Shown here in pieces: positions 25,201-37,829 of a stretch of DNA of 64,000 nucleotides. The notes beneath the pieces were generated by a model that was given only the letters and a program-made list of their open reading frames with translations, had not been told where the DNA came from and ran no database searches. The stretch covers positions 868,001 through 932,000 of the forward strand of contig JAQQWL010000011.1 of NCBI GenBank assembly GCA_038363925.1. Direction: 5' to 3'. Numbering within the stretch: the first letter of the stretch is position 1; every line of letters begins with the position of its first letter. This DNA comes from Apiospora phragmitis (taxonomy: Eukaryota > Ascomycota > Sordariomycetes > Amphisphaeriales > Apiosporaceae). Both the position numbers and the translations under genes were made by a program.

Positions 25201-27083
25201 GAGAGAAGAAAGGAAGAAGGAAAATAGCCCACAATCTAGACTGGGGCCATTAATTAGAAAATTCATAAACCGCGCAAAAGGGTATGCAAGCCGGGCCAGT
25301 GTGAAGAATGTCGTGGGTATCATCGCAATCTGGCTAAGGTACATGGTCGTATAGAAACGGATATCAACAGTGCTTTCCGAGCCTTGGCAGGGACAATATA
25401 CTCCGGTATACCTCGATGGGAGACAGCGCCACGCACGGCATGGACGGGGCCCAGGTAAGACAGCATATCCGTATCGTATCCGACCGATACTGCAGAGACG
25501 CACACATACCTGCTCTCCTTTGCGCGGCTTCCCGCCGAGTCACGCACGTGGTGATTCGACTTGGTGTTCGTTTCAAGTATGGCCCAGCCCACCATGTCTA
25601 TTTCGCGAATCTGTCAATCCCACCACATAGTGGCGGATGATGGTATCCAAAGGACCGGCTCCCTACCCGACTGCTCGTTGATCTGCTCACGTCCCCCTGT
25701 TCATTAGGGCAAGTGGCAAGTACATGCTGTCCTCTGTCTACCTCATACTACATGTCGAATTACAACGTTCTCCATCTTCCTACTGCATTAGTAAGGTAGG
25801 CAAGCAGATTAGGGTATTTGACCCCATAACGATCTGTGAGTGTACATGCAGTTGTTAGGTTTATTAGCTAGAGCTACGTTCTTTACGGAAACAACTGCCC
25901 GCGTGCCATGCCTCGCAAACGCGGAATTGTAGGAGGCCAGAGTTCCGTGCCGAGCTCCCGCAAAGAGCCGATAAACGCTCATTGATTCCCTTGGGAATTG
26001 CTTGGAAATCCATTGTGCAATCCCGTGTAACGTCCACGAAGGATGGCCTACGTAGCTGGGTTCTATTTTGTATGAGGCATTTGTTGACATGGCCGAAAAT
26101 CCAAGAGAGATCGGCCCCTGCTCAGCCACCTCCAGCAAGCGCCGATGGATGCAGGCATGTCTTTCTGTCTGTATTCGACCTGATTGATATCTTTCCCATC
26201 CCGTCCCATCCCATGCGCAGGCATGCGGGCGCACATGCACGGAGTTAGACATCGCATCCATCCCCCCCTCCCCCTCCCCCGTTTACACCTGACGTTACTA
26301 TATACACTATATACGTATACTATATGTCTGTACATGTTACTGTATGTTGCCATGCAGACGTTGTTGGTTGCTCACCGCTTCAGACTCGGCCAGACCTCCA
26401 CCACCTCATACCTACATACATCAATACCATCTCGCCATTCCGTAAACCACAGCCGAGGAGGCTTGCATCGTATGTAGTGGCATGATGAATTGGCATTGCA
26501 TCAGGCATTCCGGGAAATGCTCTATCGACCCGCCCCCTTTCGGCCATGCATACCTCATCACTGATCAGCGCATTCGAAACGAAGTTCGGAGAAGCTCGCA
26601 TAGGTACGGTGCGGGCTTCGTTGGAAACCTGCAGCTGTAGCTCAGACAAACTCTATGTTATGGCGCCAGCAGCCTCTCTGCCATTCTTATTCTTTGGGGA
26701 CTGGATGTAGCTACTGCTGGCTACCTGCTGCATATTGTTAGACTGAAAACGCAGGCTGCGTATTCGGTAATTTGCGGCTTCCACTCCGGCTCGAGCTCAG
26801 CCGAATAAAAAATGCGTGCCCCCGCGATATCCAGATATAAGCAGACCTATAAAAAGCCACCGAGGGTGAGATACAAAACCCATCGGTATGTGGAGGGGAT
26901 GGGGGCTTTTCGGGGTCCGTGTCGTGCGATGACAAGCCTTTTGAGCGACTTTCTTGGCTTTCTTGTTTTCCTGCTGGCCTATGAATTTCCTAATACGCCA
27001 AGTACCTGTAAGTGGTTCCCCCAGCCGTTGTCCCGTTGTTCCCGGCAGTTTGGGATGGGTTGTACACACACATACGTACAGAA

Positions 27084-27117
<34 letters not shown>

Positions 27118-30100
27118 TACACGCTTACAGGATGACAGTACATACATGCCTAATTGCTGGGATCAGTCATCTTACATAGAGAAGGAAGAGAAGAGGGGGA
27201 GGAAAAGAAACACAAACACTGATAACCTTGTTTCTGTGTTGCGCGACTGGCTAGTTCCGCTCGGCAGCGACCGGGCGACCCTTCGCACATATTTCACAGT
27301 ACGACTTAACATATCACAGAAGGGAATAATGTGGCTACTTGTACCACTTTATACTGCGCTGTCAATGATCAATGACCTCAGCCCTCTCCAGTTTACCGAT
27401 GGAGCAAGAATACCTCGCCAAAACACCGAGGCATCTCCCCTCGGCCTCGCACCTCGGGCCTGCTGAGGAGACTCCAGCTGGACGATCTTGACACTGGGAC
27501 AACTCATACTGTATATTATCTTTTCGCCGATGCCCGGCGCTCTAATCAAACGCCTGAGTAACCCTTCCGTTCATTCTTTGGTTGAATGAAAGAAAAAACG
27601 CCATACATGTACGCCGTGTAACCGTGACGTCAGTTACACGCCCGCCGTTTCCGAAGAAAAAGAAGGGGGGTCGCGATAATGCCTTTTCTGATATCATGTC
27701 CTGGTGAAACATGCAAGAGGGCCAGAATCCCATCAGCACGGTCAGGGGACTTTTCGCCAATCCGCGACCTCGTGGCAGAAGATAAGAGAATGAATGGCTC
27801 GCTTGATGATTGACTGATCTCCTCTGCCAGGAAGACCTACTATCTAAGTACCGTATCTGCCGCCACGTTACCACTGCTGTTTGCTTTCTCACTTGCCTGC
27901 CGCCGCCGCAAGCCCCCCTGTAAGAGGGGAGGTACAATGTGCATCCGCGCCGGTGCACGATCTAATTAGGGACGGACAGCCTTGCAGCACCGAGTCTAAA
28001 GCCAGCAAACCACGGGATTGGTGTGATACACACTCTGTTTCCCTCTCACTCAGGGGGGCGTGGTAGGTGTTAGCTGGCTACATACCGTTTCGGGGAGGGA
28101 ATGCGCGCCAATCACACGGCGGCAAGCCGTTGCTGCATGCGCCGAATTGGACTAGATGCGTCCAGGATGCGGCGCGATGCGGCTCGTCCATGTATGCCTG
28201 GGCGGCCTTGCCACCAAAGTCGCATACGGAGATGCAAGAAGACGGACTATGGGAGCTTCTTTCCAAGCCGGAGCGGTGAGTAGGAAGCGCCCGACATACA
28301 CCTCTTGGGCAAATCTGCGCTCCGTGTTGAGCATCTCAGGAAATGCCGTTCCTTCCCAGCCAGCGGACATGACACCCTAGTTGCTTCTGCATTGCATTAG
28401 CTGGGTTGCGGGAGGCGGCGTGCAGCGCATCATCAGATTCCTTTTTCTCTCAGCGACCTTGACATGTGGGAAAACTCTCAAGATTGCTTTTCAGAGGGCA
28501 TCCGTGTCCGTCTATCGTCCAAAGGGTCTTTTGAGCGCCGAAAAATAGTCATGAGCTGTCTGGCCAATCCCGAGACTGTATTGCCAATATCCTGCTTCTG
28601 GTTGAGACCCAGCGCAAAGTCAGGGACAACTTTGTTTTGGGGAGAGGCTTTTTCGGCTTCTTCTTGGCGCGCATAGTATCGGCATCGGCAAAGGATGAGG
28701 GTGCCCGGTGCGTCTCAACGCATTTTACGACGACACGGGCACGCTCTTCCCGAGTTCATTGGCTCCTGATGCTTCGGGCCGTCTAGCCTGGAAAGAGAGC
28801 GAAAAGCGAGCATGACGTTGGCTTCATGTAGAGAAGATCAAGTGTCCAGCATGGTCAACAGGTAAGTGAGATCTGCTGCCCGTATTCCGATGTATAGTAT
28901 AGATATCATCAGCTGCTTCTACTAGATTCGCTTCTATTAAAACATGATAATATAATTATACTCAACTTAGTTCTTTTAACATGCACAAAACCAGCTACTT
29001 ATGCAATACTGAATTGAATAACCTGATCCCGCTTGCTGTTGCCCTGTATTTAGATTTTTAGACTCATCATCCACCTCAAGGTCACCTACCCCTAGAGGCT
29101 CTAATGTGGTTGCCGGTCGGATATGAGAAGGAACAATTGTCAAGAATGATACCGAGTTCTACACAGATACATCGATTATGTGCAGAAAGGGGGTGACCGT
29201 CCAAGCAGGAGAAAAGTTGGTGTACGCATACATTTTTCTGGCATTGGGAGCGGATATGGGCAGTGGCATTTTTATCATCGAGGCTCAATATGGTAAGGCC
29301 ATGTGTATAGTACACCTCCCGTAGCTAACAGTGCCAGGTATAGGCTGGGAGGTGAGTAGGCCTTTCGAGCAGTCCATTCTGGAGACGGCTCGCAGCCAGG
29401 GCTCACGCAACAAGTGATCGATCGCACGAAGCTCCTTCGCGCGAACTTGTGTTAACAAACTAGGCATAGAGTTATACATACTTAGAAATATCAGATGAGT
29501 CAGCGATTAGCATTATCTCTCGTATACTGTCATTATAGAGCTTCTTGCCCAGATCTAGCCTCAGCCTGGTACCAGCACTCCTCTTCTTCAAACCTGTTCA
29601 AATCCCGTAGGCCAGTGGAAACAGGTGTAAATTCTATACCGAACCATCACTTACATCTTCGATAGGCGTGCTCCTGGACTTTCGATTTCACCGTCAAGCT
29701 CTGTTCCAATCTACTAATCGCGTGTATGCCGGATGTAACAAAACACAATCAACAAAAGTGATGCAATAGGGGGAATCCCGGCCTTGTTGCCTGCGATCTT
29801 TGTAGTGTCGTCTTTTTCGTTTCATTACCGGCATACATTATGAAAACCAAGTGAGTCAGTTCATTCTCATACTACTTTCGATGGTCGACGAGGGAAAGGT
29901 GAATCCATACGAGTTTAATAACGAGCTTCTGGGGCTGATTGCCTCCCTAGGAAGAATACTTGAATAGAGGACTTCGTAAGTTCGACGGATATATTGGTCT
30001 GACTGGAATAACTGGCTAGGAAAACATCCCTGAAAATTAATTCTAGTAATTATTATGGCTATTTTCTGCTGTACCAGGGTGTGTGGTACAGAATTGGGAT

Positions 30101-31231
30101 ATTTTGATGAGAGAGCGATGGTTCTCAGGCGACAGCACTTTCACCATACCTGCCTCATGTGATTAACGGGGCACATTCCTAAATGTAGCGACCCTGGGCA
30201 AAATAGTAGGAACCAGATAAACTGTCACAAGTATATCCAGCAGTCCGACCTTCGTAAGCAAGTTCTACATCCAGCCTCTCCCATAAAGCCCAAGAACATT
30301 GGTCAGGCGGATGGTATCAGATACAGAGACAGCTAGCCTCATGCCTACCATGTGGGTGCCGTAACATGGCTCGTCACTTCTGATCCACTATGTACGGAAT
30401 CGACTCCTAATGTGATGTAGCCCTTTACAACCAGCTGCTATCGGTAATATCACGTACAACGTACACATTTCATATGCCTTCCAGTTCTCGAAAAGGGGGT
30501 TTGCTTCTCTTACTCGTATTATCAGAATCGAAGTCTAACCAACCTCGAGGCCAGGCTCGAAAACGCCAACTTGTGTGCCAGCTCTGTGATACGTCGATGA
30601 CATGTCACACACAGGTCGAGGCTTCTGGAATGCGAATTTCTCACGATACAGCCTACTTGGAATAAGTTATATACAGTGAGCCTTAGGGCTGCGCCTGTCT
30701 TGCACGGTTGCTTCAACGCCCTCGAAACGGTCGACGATCTTAAAACCCGTGTTCCCGGCTCCCGGCTCCCGGCTCCCTAATCTCTACTCGTACTGCATTG
30801 GTCGGTAACGCAAACAAGAATCAGTAGTTCTCGGGCTATATATGCGAAAGCCAAAAGCTACGGCGATAATCACGAATCCGGAATCAGTAGTACATGAGTC
30901 TGGAATCTTAGTGAGAGATCATAGAACAGCCAAAGGGGATGACGCACACCAGGAATAACTTCGAACCATCATCACCTCTATTGTACGCCGTCTCGAAGCT
31001 TTATAACCTCCTTTCACGGCTGTAACCAAAACAAAGTCTCGCACTACATTTGAAAAGGGGATGGAATTTAAATTGTCGAGACATGCTATCTATCATCCGT
31101 TGAGCAACTATCTGCCTAGCTGACTATATTTCGATCTCCTTCAGGTAGCTTCGCACATCCTGCAGAACTATCCCGCGCTGCTTGTTCACAGTATCAGCCA
31201 TGTCAAATGCCACGCCGCGCCCCTCGGCAAA
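22201..31231. other. Gene-poor region, about 9 kb
   Basis: I find no supported gene over 9 kb. The first 1 kb upstream of the kinase start is probably its promoter and leader. The stretch 28,900-30,100 is visibly AT-richer than its surroundings. Short repeats include the AC microsatellite at 27,084 and a CCCGGCT triplicate at 30,754-30,774. All open frames are short and without recognisable motifs. Confidence 0.45.
27084..27109 (+). repeat. AC dinucleotide microsatellite
   Basis: Thirteen uninterrupted AC units, flanked by further imperfect ACAC sequence on both sides. Confidence 0.85.
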
Positions 31232-32268
31232 TCAGTTGCGGTACTTAAGCATGACATCGCCCGGGGCCTCGGCAAGTCTCTGTCGGAGGAACTCGCGGTC
31301 CCACGTCTCCCTCTTAAACACCAACGGCTTCTCCTCGTTCTCTGCACCAGAACCAGCACCAAAGCGCTCCTCGACCAGCTCCGCCACCCACGCATACGAA
31401 ACCGTGCCCCCCGCGACGTAAACGACGCGATTCGCAATCGACGACCCCGGCCGCAGCGCGATCTCGGCCGCCATGACGCCGATGTCGCGCGGCGTCGTCA
31501 CCGTGATCTCCGTGTCCCAGCCGCCCAGGCACCGCACCGTCCGCCGCGGCAGGTCGACGACGCCGAAGTCGGCGCGGAAGAGGAAGCTCATGAACAGGCC
31601 CGTCGAGACAATGACCCAGTCCACCACCCCCGCCTTCTTCGCCTGGGCTTCTTCTTCTTCTTCTTCTTCTTCTTCTTCTTCTTCTTCTTCTTCTTCCTCT
31701 CCTCGGCGTAGCAGCGCCCGCACCTGCAGCTGCTCGTCGAACAGGTCCTGCGCGCTCCGGCGCCGATGGCGTCGTAGTCCATGCCCCACTGCCACGGCAG
31801 GTAACGTTTTTTCTTCTTCGGCTGGCCGTTGTTACTAGCATTGGCCGCGTCAGCGGCAGCGGCAGCCATCAGCACGGCGCGCGTGATCTTCAGTTGCGTC
31901 CCCGCGGGGAACGCGTCGCCGAACCCGGCGCAGCAGATGATGGTGTCGAAGGGCCGGAACGCGGCCGCGAGGGCCTCGACGCTGTCGCGCCCGACGTCGC
32001 CGGGCACGAAGCGGGAGACGCCGAGGGCGTCTCGCAGGTAGGCATGGTGGCGCTGCTTGGCGGGGTCCACCGCCGTCGCCGCGCCTCCGTCGTCGTCGAT
32101 GCTCGAGGCGCGGACCATGACGGAGAGGGTGGTGGTGGTGGTGGTGCTACCACTCCCCGAGGAGGACGAGGATGTTGTGAGTTCCGGGTGTTTGGCGAGG
32201 CCCTCGAGCACGGCGGTGCCGAGCTCGCCCGCGCCGATGACGAGGATGGAGTTGGTTTGGGGAGGCAT
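31232..32268 (-). CDS. NmrA/CipA-like NAD(P)-binding oxidoreductase with polyglutamate insertion
   Basis: A single-exon gene of about 345 residues, apart from one frame change. The N-terminus 'SILVIGAGELGTAVLEGLAK' is a classic Rossmann nucleotide-binding start (GAGELG). It is followed by 'DTIICCAGFGDAFPAGTQLK', 'YLPWQWGMDYDAIG', then 'DWVIVSTGLFMSFLF', 'FGVVD', 'GGWDTEITVTTPRDIGVMAA', 'VVYVAGGTVSYAWVAELVEE'. This order matches the isoflavone-reductase-like CipA group of fungal oxidoreductases. The substrate is unknown. The frame is lost near 31,755-31,760 (one base missing, GG for GGG) and then continues in register. A (CTT)16 tract on the plus strand adds about 17 consecutive Glu residues in the middle of the fold, which is unusual for this family. 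It probably acts in the cytosol; no signal peptide is visible. Confidence 0.8.
31648..31695 (-). repeat. Coding trinucleotide repeat, polyglutamate
   Basis: (CTT)16 on the plus strand reads as GAA on the coding minus strand and encodes a Glu tract inside the CipA-like oxidoreductase. The length is a multiple of three, so it does not itself disturb the frame. Confidence 0.85.
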
Positions 32269-35200
32269 CTTTTGGGTGGTACGCTTATGATATGATGATG
32301 GGGATGCCCAATGAACGAATTGTCGGTGTATGGCCGGATCTATTTAGAAACGTCAAGGTATTCTTCTTGTGCGCTCTTCGATATACACTTCTTAAGCTGA
32401 GACGACTACCATATCTGTACACCCCTATTTGTCCCATGGCCCTGCCCATGTTGCCAGTTAACTCCGACGAAGCCATGCAGCTCTCCATCATACCATGCGC
32501 GTGATGCTAACACCGAATGCGATGACAGTCGGGGTCTTATGAGGATCTTAACATGAAGTTATATTCCTCTACCAAGTTACTCAAATTTGCTGATTAAAGA
32601 TGTTGCCTTAACTCCGAAAGGATCGACCCTCCGTCATCCGTTATCATGTATCTTCATCCGCCATGGGAGGCACCCATTCCCCAGGATTATTTACTGGGGA
32701 TGCTTGCCGGGCCATGCACCATGGGATTGACAGGATGTCGGCATTTCTACTATCTAACTTGCGCTACCATTGTGTTATCTACCTCGTGATCTTTTCAAGG
32801 TTCGTCTCGTCCATGGTCTCGTTTGTACACCATAGCAATTGGGGAGCGTGAGCAAATAATGAGCAGTATTTCCACCCTCACTATGATACCCCAACTAGGA
32901 GCATCCGGCCCAAGGCTTTAAGAGATCGGCCTTAACGAATGACTCTCTGGTACGATATGATCCGAGTAGGTTCCCAAGGTGGGCGGGCAACTGCATCTGA
33001 CTAAGCTGACTTACACGGAGATAAGAGTTCGCCAAGCGCCATTGAAGTCTGAAGTCGGAGCAGTCTGCACCAATTGCTTCCAACATCCATAGCCGGATGA
33101 AACGAGGCCAGCCATAGTCACTGGCGATTTCGTATATGCCTAGCCACGCGACAAAGATGGCAGAGATCGCTTCATGGTCATAGGTAAAGTCTACCGGTTT
33201 CATCCTCTGCGGTAATAATCTCTGAATCATCCGATAACTTGTAAAGACTACTTAGTCATTCCAGCCTATCTCAACTAAATCTCGAAGCCACCGACAGGAA
33301 GAAATAACGGCTTCTCGTATTCATCAAGGTTGTGGCACAATCCAGCGCATCTACATAGTATATAACAGCCGGGTGTCCATCACTTTGCGGGGTAAGCTAG
33401 ATGCTGCTGCCCTGCGATACCTCCGCTCACAGCTAAGCTAGTCAGGCCGGCGTCAGGAACAATTCAAAAGAAGTGTGGTTTCTTCTTCTTCTCTCTCCAC
33501 ACGACACTGAAACGTACTCTAGAGCCAGAACTCTGCCGCCTCATCGGTCTCTGCGGGCTTGCATATGGATTTCCCTTTCTCTCTGCGCATGCGGAGAGAG
33601 CGGGCTCCATGGCATGAACCCGCAAAGTAAGAATTTAACTAAGCAATGGGGAAAAGACAGCTAATATGCACCAGCCAAGGAAAGTGGTATAGGCGCCGAG
33701 ATATAATACCATAGCCTTCAAAGTGTCAAAGTGGGGGGTATAGATTAGGACATGCTTACTTAGTCCGGAGCTTTGGACAAGGATAGAATGACTTGGTGTC
33801 GTAGTGCCATGTCACATGGCAAACATGCAAGATGCTTGATGCCAGCAGCAATTGATGTAGCCCAACGAACGCTGTTCGCGGGAGCTCCTGAAACACTGGA
33901 TGACGTCCGTTAGCAGGAAACGAACTCTAAAAAAAATCAAAGAAGTTCAATTACTGGTGACTGGGAAAGAGTGATGCGACGATCCGAACTGCCCGAGATT
34001 CTGCGCCAGCTCACGGACCGGTGGTTCGTTCGAAGGTTCGAATCCCTTCGCCTCTCTGCCTGATCCAGCTGGGTGCAGGTGAGGGCAAGAACGGACCGAA
34101 AGGAGCGACGGATCGCTAGGCATCCCGGACGATTCCTGAACTCCAAAGTGCACACACAAGTGGCAAGTGATTTACCAACAAGACTCGAGTCTGAGGGTGA
34201 TCTTAGGGAATCTTAGGGGGTCCAAGGGGGCCGTGAGGGGAAGATGACTGGCTGCTGCCACTACAGTCTGACAGCAGCACGAGCGAGCGAACTTCCACCT
34301 TGGGTATCAAAATGCATGCATATTGGTGCAAGGGTCCGCGGTAGCCGGCGCGTGGAAATGGACGTCAAAGCCTGGCAGGAACCCTTCACATGCACTTGTG
34401 GTCTGAGAGGCATCACATCACACCAGAAAACCACACACCTGCCCTACTGTAGCTCATGGCAGGCAAGTCGGCCGAATTCAGGTTCAGGCAACGAGCTCGT
34501 CCGTTCCGTTCCCCAGAGCCAGATAGCAAGATAGAGAGAGATATGGCGCGAGCGCCCATTTGGCCAGAAGAGGCAATGCCAGAAACGTTACATCCTGGAT
34601 GGGTACATGTGCATCCAGGACCAGGGAAGCAGGTTCCGTCCTGCCAATGCCAACCCGTTGCCAGAATTCGCAATAACCTTGATAATAGATCCAGTCTTAC
34701 CAGCCCATACCGCCAATGAGCAGAGGTCAAGAATAGTCACGATGCGTTGTCAACCCGCAAGCGCATTGAATGCTAGACGATATCTAGATGAATATGTTAT
34801 ATAAGCTTTGAGCCCTGCTTACCAAGGTCGGCCTGGTGCCTTTGGGGGCAGACGAATTGTGCTCGCGAAAGCCGCCAGACTAGGCGTGCGAGGCATTCAG
34901 TTGGATAGTATGCAAATCTCCGTTAGGGGCTATCTCGGAAAAGAGAGGAGAAAACGCCTCGGAGGCTGCGTGGCCGAGCGCAAACGAAAGCCGGGCGAAA
35001 CTCTGTTCTCTCTAGTCGCACAAGAAGAAATAAAGAGAGAAAAAGGAAGAAGCTGTGTGCATAGATGGCATTGGCTAGTAGCTCCATATCTGCTGGGTTG
35101 GCGGCACTGCGCATACGAGGGAAGCAAAGTCCACTACGGCAGTAGCGAACAACGGTCTCGACGGTTGTTGGGTTTAGAACTCTAAAAAAAAGAATCATGC

Positions 35201-36299
35201 CCGGCCAGTCGTTCCAAGAAAACCGGGCGATCACACGTTCCTGGCCTAGCTTCCCTCATGATGTCATATTCGGCATTGGCGATCAGTTTCTCCATACGTC
35301 TAGAAGCGTTCGTGCAAAGGCACAACTCCTTCAAAACGAGGGGGAGCACGTTTGAGCTCTTACCAGATAGCTAGTTGATACAAGTCGATGCAAATCTGCA
35401 TTGGCATTGAAGCCAAAAAGGCATGGAGAGCAGAGGCCAATGGGGGCGGGAGGACGGTCGGGATGCCTGGTCGTCACATTGTCTACAAGAGATGGGATTG
35501 GTTCAGATCGAGATCGGCAGTCGTGTGTCGGGGCGGGCAATCATGTTCTAGGATAATCAGACGGTTTGCTTTGTATGGGATGGGATGATGGGGGGGAGGT
35601 TCCGATGTACCGTTCCAACAGCTCTGGACCTCCTCCAGACCGACCTGGCTGGAGCTTGGGTAGCACTGGCACACAGCCACCACATGTTATCGTGTGCAAA
35701 AGAATCCAAGTTGGACGTCGCCAAACGGGCGGGCAGAACGGGCAGACAGGAACTCGAATCTGCCAAGACGGCACTACCTGTGATAAACCGGTCAGTAGTG
35801 GCCATCCTATTGGCTGGCGCGAGCTGAACCATAAACAACGCGAAACGCGCCACGCGTCCAGCTGGGCCGCGATTTTCGAAGACCTGCTTCATCCGAGATG
35901 CGGGCTCGTCCAATCATTCCGCCGATGCTCATTAATGTTAAAACACTGTCGTCGTAAAAGAGCGATGGACACTGCAGCTCGATATCAGACCAGAACCAGA
36001 CGATTCAATTTCGTTCGTCTGTAACAACGGATGTTGTTCGCTCGGACGTTTGAGGCCAGCCAGCCTGTACTACTACCAACTTCACTGCCCGGAGAGATAG
36101 CAAACGAAACGGTAGTATTTTTGAACTTCTCCTCCCTTCGCGCTGGGTTTGGCTGTGCTTCCTTCTGGAATTCCATAGCTCCCCCTTCTATCCATGAAAT
36201 AAAGTGGAAATTGCATTGCTAGACCAGATGAGAAAAAAGCCTTTCCGTTACAACCAGACAATCAATTGATCCAAGAGGGAAAAGAAAGGCGAGACAAGC
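32269..36299. other. Gene-poor region with a decayed coding relic
   Basis: Apart from the relic described separately (about 32,895-33,350) I see no supported gene. The sequence upstream of 32,268 is the likely promoter of the oxidoreductase. A B-box-like GGTTCGAATCCC hairpin occurs at 34,035 without a matching A-box. Confidence 0.4.
32895..33350 (-). pseudogene. Decayed coding relic, family unknown
   Basis: A 111-codon minus-strand frame (33230-32895) has protein-like composition ('YDHEAISAIFVAWLGIYEIA', 'RFIRLWMLEAIGADCSDF', 'LGNLLGSYRTRESF'). Upstream, another frame reads 'CHNLDEYEKPLFLPVGGFEI' and then runs into several stops. Three are TAG codons that could each derive from CAG by C-to-T change, as RIP would cause. 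No complete gene can be assembled and I do not recognise the family. It may be a RIP-damaged duplicate of a gene elsewhere, or simply chance. Confidence 0.3.
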
Positions 36300-37829
36300 A
36301 GGAAGGCTAGAAACCCCGCCCGCCTTATCCACCACCTACACTTTCACTCGTATGCAACTCTGAGACATTCCGAGCATTGTCGGAGAGGAGGAGAGATAGA
36401 GCTCTCGCATCGCTGTCTGCCTGCCTGCTTGCTTCTGCCGCACCCTCTTCCTTGTGTGATATCAACTGCGCCCCTGGTCTTGATGGGTCTCAACCCCCGG
36501 TGATGCCGTCCAATCCTTTTACACAACGACCTCCAAGCTGTCCCACACCCTCCATTCTGCTCCCTGGTGGATCGACCGCTGAGCTGGCTAGCGCAAGGCA
36601 TCGTTTGGGACTGGCTGAATGCTGACCGTCCCCCTGCTTCTGCCCACTCTATTCGTCTGCCCTCTCCGCTACGTGCAGTTTGCAGGACGTCCCCTCACGC
36701 AATTCTGCACGCAAAGCCCATACGAAATTCACACATTCACCACACACCATATTGCACGCTAGGACTAGCAGGACTAGAACTTGGGCTTGGCTAGGAAGGT
36801 TGCGACCAGCTGGGCGTTCCTGCGCTGCACTACCGTTCCTATCAGCTTAGCCTCTCCCACTTCTGCCGGAAACTTGGACTTGGGCGAGACGAGAGAGACA
36901 AGAGAGAACCTTGAAGCGCTCTCCCTTCCTCTCGCGCGTCCTTCAATCTTCAGCTGGGTTTTGGCCTATACTAACTAACATACTTGCTGACCTCTTCGGT
37001 CCCAAGATAGAAATTGCCTGGTGTCAATCTACCTGCTTTTGGTCTGGTCATTCCCACCCCACGAAACGAAGAGCGTTGTACCATTTCATCTCTTCTCTTC
37101 TTTCCCCTCCTTCACTCCCATCATACACTTACACAGCCGACCACTGGGACGAGTATTATTCCCTTCTCTCCTCCACCTTATCCTGCATTCCGCTCCCCAT
37201 CTTCTTTTTGCATATCCGCTCACCCGCTCGCCCGCTCGCCGTATGCTTGTGCAGTGCATTACTGTACCTTGTTGGATACTGCTACCGCTGCTGCTGCTCC
37301 TACTACTGTACGAAGAAACCGGGGAAGCTCCCTTTGATTGCTCTTGACGAACAGTCTATCTCGCCAACCCATATTGATCCTCGGTGATATCCTACCTGTG
37401 ATCCTCTCTCTCTCCGCAGCCGCATCTCGATGTAGAAAAGCTTTCTTTTCGCAAACCGCACTATTACAGCACTTGTGAGACTTTGATCGAGGCTCATCAA
37501 CCCACACCTATCGCGCCACAGTCACCCTGGCTTCCAGGCTCCACTGGTAATTAAATCTGCGAGCCCGATCCAAGGTGAGTAGATGGCCCACGCTTTTTCA
37601 CGCGAAATATCCCACCGTCATGCAGCCTGTCGGGTGGGTTCCCAAGTTCCATCGCACCTTCCGTGAACGGGAGAATACATTACCAGGGCATCCGCATCTT
37701 CACCTCCAAATGGACTACTGACTAACCCTCGCTATCAGTTATCTATCTATCACCGTCACATCAATCACACCAGATCACATCCATACCCAGCATCGCTCGA
37801 CCAGCACTCGCCTCCGATCATAGGCCGCC
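36300..37829 (+). promoter_or_regulatory. Long CT-rich promoter/leader of the forkhead gene, with leader intron
   Basis: The plus strand is rich in CT/CCT tracts over more than a kilobase and contains many upstream ATGs. A probable leader intron runs 37,575-37,738 (GTGAGT donor, CTGACTAAC branch sequence, TATCAG acceptor). A long leader with upstream reading frames suggests translational control, but transcript data would be needed. Confidence 0.5.

Noticed and set aside
28900..30100. AT-richer segment as a possible RIP-degraded transposon
   Set aside because: No terminal repeats or residual transposase/reverse-transcriptase frame could be found by eye, so no element is called.
31588..31650. 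Poly-lysine tail at the end of the first CipA-like frame
   Set aside because: It is the wrong-frame reading of the GAA repeat after a single-base loss. The correct frame gives polyglutamate and then conserved sequence.
34035..34046. B-box-like GGTTCGAATCCC with a good T-arm hairpin
   Set aside because: No acceptable A-box or complementary acceptor stem lies within 100 bases upstream, so I do not call a tRNA.
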